A stretch of 63,215 nucleotides of DNA from Caulobacter sp. (lineage in GTDB: Bacteria; Pseudomonadota; Alphaproteobacteria; Caulobacterales; Caulobacteraceae): the NCBI GenBank assembly GCA_028291265.1, contig JAQGIK010000147.1:1-63215 (forward strand). The letters run 5' to 3'. The position numbers were made by a program, and so were the translations under genes. The notes below the pieces were generated by a model. It did no database searches, was not told the origin of the DNA, and was given only the letters and a program-made list of their open reading frames with translations. This document shows, piece after piece, positions 54,733 to 63,215 of the stretch (positions are counted from its first letter, which is position 1; the number at the start of each line of letters is the position of its first letter).

Positions 54733-55851
54733 CTATTTGGCCGGATTGATCAGGTATTTCTCGCCCGTCGCCCGGCGGCTGTAGGTCTTCAGGGTGTCGG
54801 GATTCAGGGCCTCGGCCAGGGAGATCTCGGCGGTGTAGTGGCTGGCGAAGGTGGTCTTCAGTTCGGCGGCGACGCGGGCGCGCAGGCGGCCCATGACCTC
54901 GGGACCCGCCTTTTGAAGGAAGTAGGTCAGCAGGTAGCCGCCCGTGCCCCAGGACAGGCCGACGTTGCGGCCGATCTCGGTCGGACGCAGGTCCAGACCG
55001 CCGTAGATGTAGACCTGCTTGTGGGTGGCGCTGCCATAACGGCTGTAGGTGGTCGCCGTGCGGTTCAGCGCCACCTCCATGGCCGCGAGGGTGTCGCCCG
55101 TCATCGGGCCGCCGCCGAGGGCGTCGAAGCCGATGGTGGCGCCGGTCTCGGCCAGGGCGTCGACGAGATCGGCCTTGAAGCTCGGGGTGCTGCTGTCGAG
55201 CACGTACTGGGCGCCCATGTCCTTCAGCAGCTTCACCTGTTCGGCGCTGCGCACGATATTGACCAGCGGGACGCCGTCGGCCTGGCAGATGCGGACCAGC
55301 ATCTGGCCGAGGTTGGAGGCGGCGGCAGTGTGGACCAGGGCCTTGTGGCCCTCGGCCCGCATGGTCTCGGGGAAGGACAGCGCCGTCAGCGGATTGACGA
55401 AACAGGAGGCGCCGTCGGCCGCCGTGGCGTCGTCGGGCAGCGGCAGGCAGGCCCCGGCCGGGGCAATCTTGTGGGTGGCGTACATGGAGCCGCCGAGCGC
55501 GGCGACCTTCTTGCCGAGCAGGGCTTCCGCCCCCGCCCCGGCGGCGATCACCGTGCCCGCGCCCTCGTTGCCGACCGGCATCGACTCGTCGAGGCGGCCG
55601 GCGACCATCGCCAGGCGCTCAGGGGGAATGTTTGCGGTCAGGGTCGGGCGCTCGGCAGTTCCGCCGGCGACCAGGGTCGAGAGGTCGGCCGGACCCGTCA
55701 GCAGCCCGAGGTCCGAAGGGTTGATGGGCGAGCCCTCGACCCGGATCAGCACCTGGCCCGGGCCCGGGTCGGGGACGGTCACCTCGGCCAGCGACAGTTC
55801 GAGCTTGCCCTCCGAGGTGATCTTCGAGCGCAGTTCCAGACCGGTGGTCAT
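54733..55851 (-). CDS. MDR family zinc-type alcohol dehydrogenase/quinone oxidoreductase-like protein
   Basis: 372 residues with the medium-chain reductase fold: a GroES-like N-terminus (GQVLIRVEGSPINPSDLGLL, VGNEGAGTVIAAG) and a Rossmann domain (ALVHTAAASNLGQMLVRIC in place of GxGxxG, then GFDALGGG). The usual structural-zinc cysteines are absent, which points to the zinc-independent oxidoreductase branch. Cytoplasmic. ATG at 55851, 30 bp downstream of a GST gene on the same strand, so the two probably form an operon. Confidence 0.85.
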   Translation of the reverse strand: MTTGLELRSKITSEGKLELSLAEVTVPDPGPGQVLIRVEGSPINPSDLGLLTGPADLSTLVAGGTAERPTLTANIPPERLAMVAGRLDESMPVGNEGAGTVIAAGAGAEALLGKKVAALGGSMYATHKIAPAGACLPLPDDATAADGASCFVNPLTALSFPETMRAEGHKALVHTAAASNLGQMLVRICQADGVPLVNIVRSAEQVKLLKDMGAQYVLDSSTPSFKADLVDALAETGATIGFDALGGGPMTGDTLAAMEVALNRTATTYSRYGSATHKQVYIYGGLDLRPTEIGRNVGLSWGTGGYLLTYFLQKAGPEVMGRLRARVAAELKTTFASHYTAEISLAEALNPDTLKTYSRRATGEKYLINPAK

Positions 55852-55881
55852 CGTCTTCTCTCCCGTTTGTCTTTTTGTGAT

Positions 55882-56493
55882 TCAGGCGTCGGCCAGCCAG
55901 GCCAGGTACTCGGGCGTTTGCAACAGGGCCTCGACGTAACCCTGGGCCCGGCCGTCGTCGCCGCAGATTTTCAGATCGATCCCATAGCTTTCGAAACGGG
56001 TGGCGACCGGGGTGAAGAAGGCGTCGGCGATCGACCAGCCGCCCAGCAGGAACGGCCCGCCCGAACGGCCCAGCAGGCCCAGCCACAGCTCGACGATGCG
56101 GCGCACGTCCTTCTCGACCTCCGGGCTCATCGGTTGGGTGGTGCGCAGGCCCAGTTCCATCGGGCATTCGCGGCGCAGGGCTCCGAAGCCGCTGTGCATC
56201 TCGCTGGCGGCGGCGCGGGCCAGGGCCCGGTCAATCGGGTCGGTCGGCCACAGACCGGGGAATCGCTCGGCCAGGTATTCGCAGATGGCCAGGGAATCGA
56301 CGATCACCACCCCGGCGTCCTTCAACGCCGGCACCAGGCCGGACGGCGAATGCCGACGAATCTCGGCGGTCGAGGTCTCGACCTCGCGCAGTTCGATCAG
56401 CGTCTCGGTGAACGGCGCGCCGGTGTGTTTCAACGCCAGCCACGGCCGCATCGACCAGGTCGACCACCGCTTCGTCCCGATCACCAGTTCCAT
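55882..56493 (-). CDS. Glutathione S-transferase family protein
   Basis: 203 residues. The N-terminal thioredoxin fold begins MELVIGTKRWSTWSMRPWLAL (Ser-Thr-Trp-Ser in the catalytic loop) and has SGLVPALKDAGVVIVDSLAICEYLAE with the cis-Pro and Asp-Ser glutathione contacts. The C-terminal helical domain has GGWSIADAFFTPV. The start is ATG at 56493, preceded by GGGAG; an ATG 10 codons earlier is possible but lacks a binding site. Divergent from the MFS gene at 56607, and first gene before the MDR oxidoreductase. Confidence 0.9.
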   Translation of the reverse strand: MELVIGTKRWSTWSMRPWLALKHTGAPFTETLIELREVETSTAEIRRHSPSGLVPALKDAGVVIVDSLAICEYLAERFPGLWPTDPIDRALARAAASEMHSGFGALRRECPMELGLRTTQPMSPEVEKDVRRIVELWLGLLGRSGGPFLLGGWSIADAFFTPVATRFESYGIDLKICGDDGRAQGYVEALLQTPEYLAWLADA

Positions 56494-56606
56494 GAGCTCT
56501 CCCTGCTGTTTGGCCCAAGCCACTTGGAAAGACGGGTATTGGCGCCGTCCCCTATCCGGGCTCTAGTGCGCCCAACAGTTTAGAACAAGCGTTCGAGGAA
56601 CCGCCC

Positions 56607-58130
56607 ATGACCGACGCCGCCGGCCCGGCGCCGATCGAGCCCAATCCGGCTCCTGTTTCCCAGCCCCTCGCGGCGGCCATGGAGCCGTTGACCAAAGGCT
56701 ACCGGCGCTACGCGCTGGGCATGCTGCTGATCATCTACACCCTGAATTTCCTCGACCGCCAGATCGTCAACATCCTGGCCGAGGACATCAAGCGCGACCT
56801 GCATCTGGCCGACTGGCAGCTGGGCATGATGACCGGCTTCGCCTTCGCCATCTTCTACACCGTGCTGGGCATCCCCATCGCCCGCTTCGCCGAAAAGTCC
56901 AACCGCCCGGCCATTATCGCCGGCTCGGTGGCGGTCTGGAGCCTGTTCACCCTGCTCTGCGGCTGGGCCCAGAACTTCTGGCAGCTTGTCCTGCTGCGCA
57001 TCGGGGTCGGCATCGGCGAGGCCGGCTGCACGCCGCCCTCGCATTCGCTGATCACCGACTATGTGCCGCGCGAAAAGCGCGCCTCGGCCATCGCCTTCTA
57101 TTCCATCGGCACCCCGCTCGGCACCCTGATCGGCCTGGCCATGGGCGGGCTGATCGCCGACGCCTACGGCTGGCGCGCCGCCTTCCTGGTGGCCGGGGCG
57201 CCGGGGGTGATCTTCGCCATCCTGGCCTTCTTCACCCTGCCCGAGCCGCGCAAGAAGCTGCGGGCCGATCTCGCGGCCCGGGCGGCGGCGCCGGCCATCT
57301 CGTTCGGCGCGGCCCTGACCGTGCTGATGGCCAAGAAGACCTTCTGGCTGATCGCCTTCGCCGCCGCCATCAAGGCCTTCATCGGCTACGGCCACGCCCC
57401 GTTCACGGCCAGCTTCTTCTTCCGCACCCACGGACCGCAGCTGGTCGAACTGGCCGCCTGGCTGTCGGACATCCTGTCCAAGGCCATCTCCGTGCTGCCC
57501 TTCGTGCATGTCGATTTCGAGTTGGGGGTGCGCGGCTTCCTCGGCCTGGCGCTCAGCGCCGTCGGTGGCACGGCCGGGGTGTTCGGGGCCTGGTTCGGCG
57601 GCTACATCGCCGACAAGCTCGGCGCAAAAGACCTGCGGGCCTATGTGGTGGTGCCGGCCATCGCCTCGCTGATCACCATCCCGATCTACATCGCCGGCAT
57701 CCTGATCGGCGACGCCGGCGCCGCCGTGCTGATCCTGGCCATCCCGGCCATTCTCGGGACGCTGTGGTACGGGCCGGTCTACGCCACCGCCCAGAGCATC
57801 GTCGAACCGCACATGCGCGCCACCTGCGCCGCCATCCTGCTGTTCATCATCAACCTGGTCGGCCTGGGCCTCGGCCCGCTGGCCGTCGGCCTGCTCAGCG
57901 ACGTCATCGCCGGCATGACCTTCGCGCCCGCAGGGTTCGGCGACTTCGGGGCGGCCTGCCCGGGGGGCCTCGCCCCGAAGGGCTCGGCCGCCGCGCTCAT
58001 GCAGGCCTGCGCCGGCGCCTCGACCGACGGGGTGCGCTGGGCGCTGGTCCTGTCGACCGCTTTGGGGCTGGTGGCCTTCGTGCTGTTCTGGCAAGCCCGC
58101 AAGACCATCCGCGAAGAGATGGTCAGCTAG
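56607..58130 (+). CDS. Spinster-type MFS transporter (paralogue 1)
   Basis: 507 residues. The MFS core has the spinster-like signature YTLNFLDRQIVNILAEDIKRDL in helix 1, GFAFAIFYTVLGIPIARFAE, the R-x-G-V-G-I-G-E-A-G-C motif in helix 4 and PREKRASAIAFYSIGTPLG. Inner-membrane secondary transporter of unknown substrate. Between helices 6 and 8 lies an insert with two extra hydrophobic segments (about 270-310). It starts with ATG after GAGGAACCGCCC. A second member of the same family follows 41 bp after the stop. Confidence 0.88.
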   Translation: MTDAAGPAPIEPNPAPVSQPLAAAMEPLTKGYRRYALGMLLIIYTLNFLDRQIVNILAEDIKRDLHLADWQLGMMTGFAFAIFYTVLGIPIARFAEKSNRPAIIAGSVAVWSLFTLLCGWAQNFWQLVLLRIGVGIGEAGCTPPSHSLITDYVPREKRASAIAFYSIGTPLGTLIGLAMGGLIADAYGWRAAFLVAGAPGVIFAILAFFTLPEPRKKLRADLAARAAAPAISFGAALTVLMAKKTFWLIAFAAAIKAFIGYGHAPFTASFFFRTHGPQLVELAAWLSDILSKAISVLPFVHVDFELGVRGFLGLALSAVGGTAGVFGAWFGGYIADKLGAKDLRAYVVVPAIASLITIPIYIAGILIGDAGAAVLILAIPAILGTLWYGPVYATAQSIVEPHMRATCAAILLFIINLVGLGLGPLAVGLLSDVIAGMTFAPAGFGDFGAACPGGLAPKGSAAALMQACAGASTDGVRWALVLSTALGLVAFVLFWQARKTIREEMVS

Positions 58131-58171
58131 CGACAATTCGATAATTCGATCCGCATCGCGGGTCCGGGGAG

Positions 58172-59752
58172 ATGACGATGACCGACCAAGCCGCGGGCGC
58201 TCCGCCCAAGCCCCTGTTCAGCAAGGGCTACACCAACGCAGCGCTCAGTCTGCTGCTGGCGGCCTACACCTTCAACTTCATCGACCGCACCATCATCGCC
58301 ACCATCGGCACGCCGATCCGCGAGGAACTGCACCTGTCGAGCACCCAGCTCGGCCTGCTCGGCGGCCTCTACTTCGCCCTGCTCTACACCATTCTCGGCA
58401 TTCCGGTCGCCCGCCTGGCCGAACGATTCAGCCGGGTGAAGATCATCGCCATCGCGCTGGTTATCTGGTCGGGCTTTACCGTGCTGTGCGGAACGGCCGT
58501 CAGCTTCACCCAGCTGGCGCTTTACCGCTTCGGGGTCGGCATCGGCGAGGCCGGCTGCTCGCCCGCCTCGCACTCGCTGATCAGCGACTATTTCGAGCCC
58601 AAGCGCCGCGCCACGGCCCTCTCCATCTACAGCTTCGGCATACCGCTGGGCAGCATGATCGGGGCGGTGGCCGGCGGCTGGCTGGCCGAGACCTACGGCT
58701 GGCGCGTGGCCTTCATGGTGGTCGGCGTGCCCGGCCTGATCCTGGCCGCCATCGTCTGGCTGGTCATGCGAGAACCGCCCCGCGGCCATTCCGACATCGT
58801 CGAGCATCCGCGCGTCGAGCAGGATGTGGTGATCGCCGATCCGGCCCCCAAGGCCTCGTTCCTGGGCGAGATCGCCGAACTCTGGGCGGTGACCAAGGTT
58901 CTGTTCGGCAAGTGGCCAGTGCTGCACATGGTGCTGGGCGTGACCATCGCCTCCTTCGGCTCCTACGGCTCGGGCGCCTTCGTGCCGCAGTATTTCCTGA
59001 CCACCTTCGGCGGGGCCTATGGCGAACAGCACTGGAACTGGGCCCAGGTGTTCGCCAACCCCGGCGCCAAATTCGCCCTGACCCTGACCACGGTCGGCTT
59101 GATCGTCGGGCTGGTAGGTGGCTTCTCCTCGGGCATCGGCACCCTGGCAGGCGGCATGATCAGCGACCGGCTGGGCCGGCGCAGCCCCAGCTGGTACGCT
59201 CTGGTGCCGGCCTTCGGCCTGCTAATCGCCACCCCGATCTACATCGCCGCCTACGTCCAGCCCGACTGGAAGATGACGGCCCTGATCCTGCTGATCCCCG
59301 GCATTTTCCACTACACCTACCTCGGCCCGACCTTCGCGGTGGTGCAGAACTCGGTGGAGCCACGCCGGCGGGCGACGGCGACGGCCATCCTGTTCTTCTT
59401 CCTCAACCTCATCGCGCTGGGCTTCGGCCCGGTGTTCACCGGCTGGGCGATCGACAGCCTGGCCGCCTACAACTTCGCCCATGGCGGGGGCGGCGGCACG
59501 CTGACCTCGGTGCTGGGCGCCTTCGGCAACCACGCCAACGATTTCGCCGTCCAATGCCCCGGCGGCGTCGCCCCCAAGGGCGCGGCGGCGGAGCTGGCCC
59601 AAGCCTGCCATGCCACCCTCTCCAACTCGACCCGCCAGGGGATCGTCGTCAGCCTGCTCTTCTACGCCTGGGCGGCGGTTCACTACTTCCTGGGTTCGAT
59701 CGGACTGGCCAAGCACATGCGGGCTCAGGCCGGGGCGACCCAGGCCGCTTGA
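58172..59752 (+). CDS. Spinster-type MFS transporter (paralogue 2)
   Basis: 526 residues, similar to the preceding gene in all motifs: YTFNFIDRTIIATIGTPIREEL, LYTILGIPVARLAERFSRVK, RFGVGIGEAGCSPASHSL and RRRATATAILFFFLNLIALG. It differs by a longer central loop (EHPRVEQDVVIADPAPKASF). The transport substrate is unknown. The ATG at 58172 has GGGGA 6 bases upstream. Probably one transcript with paralogue 1, as a diverged tandem duplication. The next gene is purB, 46 bp later. Confidence 0.88.
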   Translation: MTMTDQAAGAPPKPLFSKGYTNAALSLLLAAYTFNFIDRTIIATIGTPIREELHLSSTQLGLLGGLYFALLYTILGIPVARLAERFSRVKIIAIALVIWSGFTVLCGTAVSFTQLALYRFGVGIGEAGCSPASHSLISDYFEPKRRATALSIYSFGIPLGSMIGAVAGGWLAETYGWRVAFMVVGVPGLILAAIVWLVMREPPRGHSDIVEHPRVEQDVVIADPAPKASFLGEIAELWAVTKVLFGKWPVLHMVLGVTIASFGSYGSGAFVPQYFLTTFGGAYGEQHWNWAQVFANPGAKFALTLTTVGLIVGLVGGFSSGIGTLAGGMISDRLGRRSPSWYALVPAFGLLIATPIYIAAYVQPDWKMTALILLIPGIFHYTYLGPTFAVVQNSVEPRRRATATAILFFFLNLIALGFGPVFTGWAIDSLAAYNFAHGGGGGTLTSVLGAFGNHANDFAVQCPGGVAPKGAAAELAQACHATLSNSTRQGIVVSLLFYAWAAVHYFLGSIGLAKHMRAQAGATQAA

Positions 59753-59798
59753 GGTGGCGACTTGACTCAAAGCATGAGCGGAGCGACACGGCCCGCTC

Positions 59799-61105
<1,307 letters not shown>

Positions 61106-61109
<4 letters not shown>

Positions 61110-61636
61110 GCCTGCCCCCGGCCCGGAAGGCCAGCTTCGCGCCCTTCTACGCGCCGGACGCCCGGCTGCTGATTCTCGGCAGCCTCCCCGGGGACGTCTC
61201 GCTGGCCGAGAACCGTTACTACGCCCACCCCCAGAACGCCTTCTGGCGGCTGGTCGGCGCGGCCATCGGCATCGATCTCCAGACCATGGCCTACGAAGCC
61301 CGCGTCGAGGCTCTGAGGGCGGGTCGCATCGCCCTGTGGGACGTCATCGCCGAGGCCCATCGCCCGGGCAGCCTCGACGGCGCGATTCGCGACCGCCGCG
61401 GCAACGACCTCGAAGGCCTGATCGCCAGACTGCCCGACCTGCGGGCCATCGCCTTCAACGGCGGCACGGCGGCCAGGCTGGGCCTCAAGGCGCTGGCCGG
61501 CGTCGCGCCCCACGTCGAGCGTATCGCCCTGCCCTCATCCAGCCCGGCCTACGCCGCCATGACCTTCGAACGCAAAGCGGCCGCCTGGCTTGCGCTCAGG
61601 CGGCCGCTCGGGCTCGTCGCGGACGACGAAGCCTAG
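61106..61636 (+). CDS. DNA-deoxyinosine/mismatch uracil-DNA glycosylase family protein, probable CTG start
   Basis: 176 residues. ILGSLPGDVSLAENRYYAHPQNAFWRLVG (read in short motifs LGSLPGD, YYAHPQN, FWRL) and the C-terminal LPSSSPAY match the uracil-DNA-glycosylase superfamily branch annotated as DNA-deoxyinosine glycosylase; it would remove deaminated bases from DNA. ATG at 61286 would cut off the conserved N-terminus. Upstream no ATG, GTG or TTG is in frame near the homologous start, but CTG at 61106 overlaps the purB stop (CTGA) and has GGAG 7 bases before it, so I choose CTG. Tail-to-tail overlap with the DUF1476 gene. Confidence 0.8.
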
Positions 61637-61947
61637 CTGTTCTTGATCTGCTCGCGGGCCTGGGCCAGCAGTTCGTCCATCTTCATCCGGACTTCGCCCT
61701 CGGTGGTGTCGAGGCCCGACCCCTTGAGGTCGCCCCACACCTTGCGCAGCACGTCCTCGTCGCCCGGCATCTCGAAGTCGGACTTGACGACGGCGCGGAC
61801 GTATTCCTCGACCGACTCCAGGCCCATCAGTCCGGCAGCCCATTCGCCCAGCATCCGGTTGCGCCGGGCGGTGGCCTTGAATTCCTGTTCGGCGTCCAGG
61901 GCGAACTTGCGCTCGAAGCCCTTTTCGCGCTCGTCGAAGGTGGTCAT
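61633..61947 (-). CDS. DUF1476 family protein, F1F0-ATPase inhibitor (zeta subunit type)
   Basis: 104 residues starting MTTFDEREKGFERKFALDAE and continuing EFKATARRNRMLGEWAAGLMG, the hallmark of the alphaproteobacterial DUF1476 family. Its Paracoccus member is the zeta inhibitor of the F1-ATPase (established there; inferred here). All-helical, cytoplasmic. ATG at 61947. Longer in-frame starts up to 62292 fall within the divergent NTF2-like gene and are rejected. The stop overlaps that of the glycosylase by 3 bases. Confidence 0.9.
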   Translation of the reverse strand: MTTFDEREKGFERKFALDAEQEFKATARRNRMLGEWAAGLMGLESVEEYVRAVVKSDFEMPGDEDVLRKVWGDLKGSGLDTTEGEVRMKMDELLAQAREQIKNS

Positions 61948-62023
61948 AGAAATCCCGAAACCTATTGTGCGGCGCGGTGCATAGCGCGCGCGGCGGCCGC
62001 CCGCAATCACAACCGGAGCAACC

Positions 62024-62461
62024 ATGGTCAACGACGATAGCGCTATCGGAGACGTGATCGACGGCATGTACGCCATGATCAGCGGCCCGGCCGGCCCCCG
62101 CGACTGGGCCCGCCAGGCGCAGCTCTTCCATCCCGACGCCCGCCAGATGCGCACCGGCGTCGGCGAGGATGGCGGCGCCTGGATCATGATCATGGGCCTG
62201 GAGCAGTACCGGCGGGACACCCAGCCCTTCTTCGACACTGGTCCCTTCTTCGAGGTCGAACTGGGCCGTCGGGTCGAGGTGTTCGGCAACATGGCCCACG
62301 CCTGGAGCCATTACGAAGCCAAGCGCGATCCGACCGACCTCGTCCCCGAGCGCCGGGGCGTCAATTCCATCCAGCTGTTCAAGGGCGAGGACAGCGCCTG
62401 GAAGATCATCTCGATGATCTGGGACAACGAGCGCCCCGGCCTTTCATTGCCGACGCTTTGA
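62024..62461 (+). CDS. NTF2-like/SnoaL-type protein
   Basis: 145 residues with the cone-shaped NTF2-like pattern: an N-terminal helix (AIGDVIDGMYAMISG), LFHPDARQMRTGVG, VEVFGNMAHAWSHYEAKRD and a C-terminal strand IQLFKGEDSAWKIISMIWDNE. Such proteins act as small-molecule enzymes or binding proteins; no catalytic residue set identifies a reaction here. The ATG at 62024 follows CCGGAG. Divergent from the DUF1476 gene, and 117 bp before purC. Confidence 0.8.
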   Translation: MVNDDSAIGDVIDGMYAMISGPAGPRDWARQAQLFHPDARQMRTGVGEDGGAWIMIMGLEQYRRDTQPFFDTGPFFEVELGRRVEVFGNMAHAWSHYEAKRDPTDLVPERRGVNSIQLFKGEDSAWKIISMIWDNERPGLSLPTL

Positions 62462-62578
62462 GAGTATTCACGCCCTGACCACCCATCCTCGCGATGCGAG
62501 TCGGATCCTCGCGCGCTGGCCCGCCGCCCGCGCGCGATTTTCGTTCCGCCGCCCCGCCGAACCCCACCGGGGAGACAC

Positions 62579-63215
62579 ATGACCACCCGCCGCAAGAAGA
62601 TCTACGAAGGCAAGGCCAAGATCCTGTACGAGGGGCCCGAGCCGGGCACCCTGATCCAGTACTTCAAGGACGACGCCACCGCCTTCAACGCCCAGAAAAA
62701 GGCGGTGCTGGAGGGCAAGGGGGTCATCAACAACCGCATCAGCGAGTTCGTGATGACCAAGCTGAACGCCATCGGCGTCCACAACCACTTCATCAAACGG
62801 CTGAACCACCGCGAACAGCTGATCAAGGAAGTCGAGATCATTCCGCTGGAGGTCATCTGCCGCAACATCGCGGCCGGCAGCCTGTCCAAGCGCCTGGGTC
62901 TCGAAGAGGGCACGCCCCTGCCCCGCTCGATCATCGAGTTCTGCTACAAGAACGACGAGCTGGGCGATCCGCTGGTCGCCGAGGAGCACATCACGGCGTT
63001 CAACTGGGCCACCACCCAGGACATCGACGACATCATGGCCTCGACCCTGCGCATCAACGACTTCCTGACCGGGATGTTCGGCGCGGTCGGCATCACCCTG
63101 GTCGACTTCAAGATCGAGTTCGGGCGCATGTGGGAAGGCGACTTCAGCCGCATCATCCTGGCCGACGAGATCAGCCCCGACAGCTGCCGACTGTGTGACT
63201 CGACGACCAACGAGA
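62579..63215 (+). CDS. purC: Phosphoribosylaminoimidazole-succinocarboxamide synthase (3' partial)
   Basis: The first 212 codons are visible; the window ends inside the gene, about 25 residues short of a typical PurC. Motifs are [14 protein letters not shown] (residues 6-19), [51 protein letters not shown] and [10 protein letters not shown]. It joins CAIR and aspartate with ATP in purine synthesis, the step before purB action. ATG at 62579 after GGGGAGACAC. The last visible residues read [10 protein letters not shown] where the family normally has Trp after CRL; a variant or an end-of-read error. Confidence 0.95.
   Translation, partial: MTTRRKKIYEGKAKILYEGPEPGTLIQYFKDDATAFNAQKKAVLEGKGVINNRISEFVMTKLNAIGVHNHFIKRLNHREQLIKEVEIIPLEVICRNIAAGSLSKRLGLEEGTPLPRSIIEFCYKNDELGDPLVAEEHITAFNWATTQDIDDIMASTLRINDFLTGMFGAVGITLVDFKIEFGRMWEGDFSRIILADEISPDSCRLCDSTTNE

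Noticed and set aside
61633..62292. 219-codon version of the DUF1476 protein
   Set aside because: The additional N-terminus is the antisense of the NTF2-like gene; the family starts at MTTFDEREKG.

Overview
The window looks like chromosome of a high-GC alphaproteobacterium, most likely Caulobacterales (Caulobacter/Phenylobacterium-like). This is inferred from strongly GC-biased coding, several large TonB-dependent receptors, alphaproteobacterial markers (DUF3126, the DUF1476 ATPase-inhibitor family, TorF-type porin), a GAAC-N7-GAAC SOS box, and frequent GTG/TTG starts with 4-base start/stop overlaps. No database search was possible.

Layout. 1-17.9 kb is housekeeping-type DNA: an amidohydrolase cut by the window edge, an OPT transporter, a coupled DUF3126-DCC-saccharopine-dehydrogenase-like operon, cysE, a nitroreductase, two tandem secreted proteins built of TonB-C-like repeats, queF, an SDR, a TorF-type porin, a JmjC/cupin hydroxylase, malate synthase G and a DUF885 protein. 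18.0-40.1 kb is a saccharide-utilisation region: a beta-helix glycosidase with a GH87-like aspartate triad, three overlapping flavin-halogenase-like genes downstream of a TonB-dependent receptor, a divergent JmjC-like cupin, a GH97-GH3-MFS operon, a GH5 glycosidase, a LacI-type regulator, and a FucP-type transporter with glucokinase. Five near-identical palindromes (TGACAGCGCTGTCA-like) sit in front of all these operons, so the LacI protein very probably controls them as one regulon: uptake through the outer-membrane receptor, periplasmic cleavage to glucose, inner-membrane uptake, then phosphorylation by glucokinase.

The region is bracketed by tRNA-related debris. At 18.0 kb lies a 3' half of a tRNA-Lys. 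At 40.2-40.8 kb a frameshifted, truncated tyrosine integrase abuts an intact tRNA-Leu(TAA). A 14-bp direct repeat links the two places. Past acquisition or rearrangement is possible but not proven.

40.9-63.2 kb is again mostly ordinary: a run of three small secreted C-x14-C proteins (a fourth relative is at 13.5 kb), a CinA-like protein, sfsA coupled to an ankyrin gene, a MarR-GST-YciI operon with a perfect operator palindrome, a lytic transglycosylase, a methyltransferase broken by one extra base, map, a low-GC membrane/coiled-coil/TPR gene, radC behind a LexA-type box, a second TonB-dependent receptor, a GST-MDR pair, two related MFS transporters, purB with an overlapping DNA glycosylase that seems to start at CTG, a DUF1476 gene, an NTF2-like gene and the start of purC.
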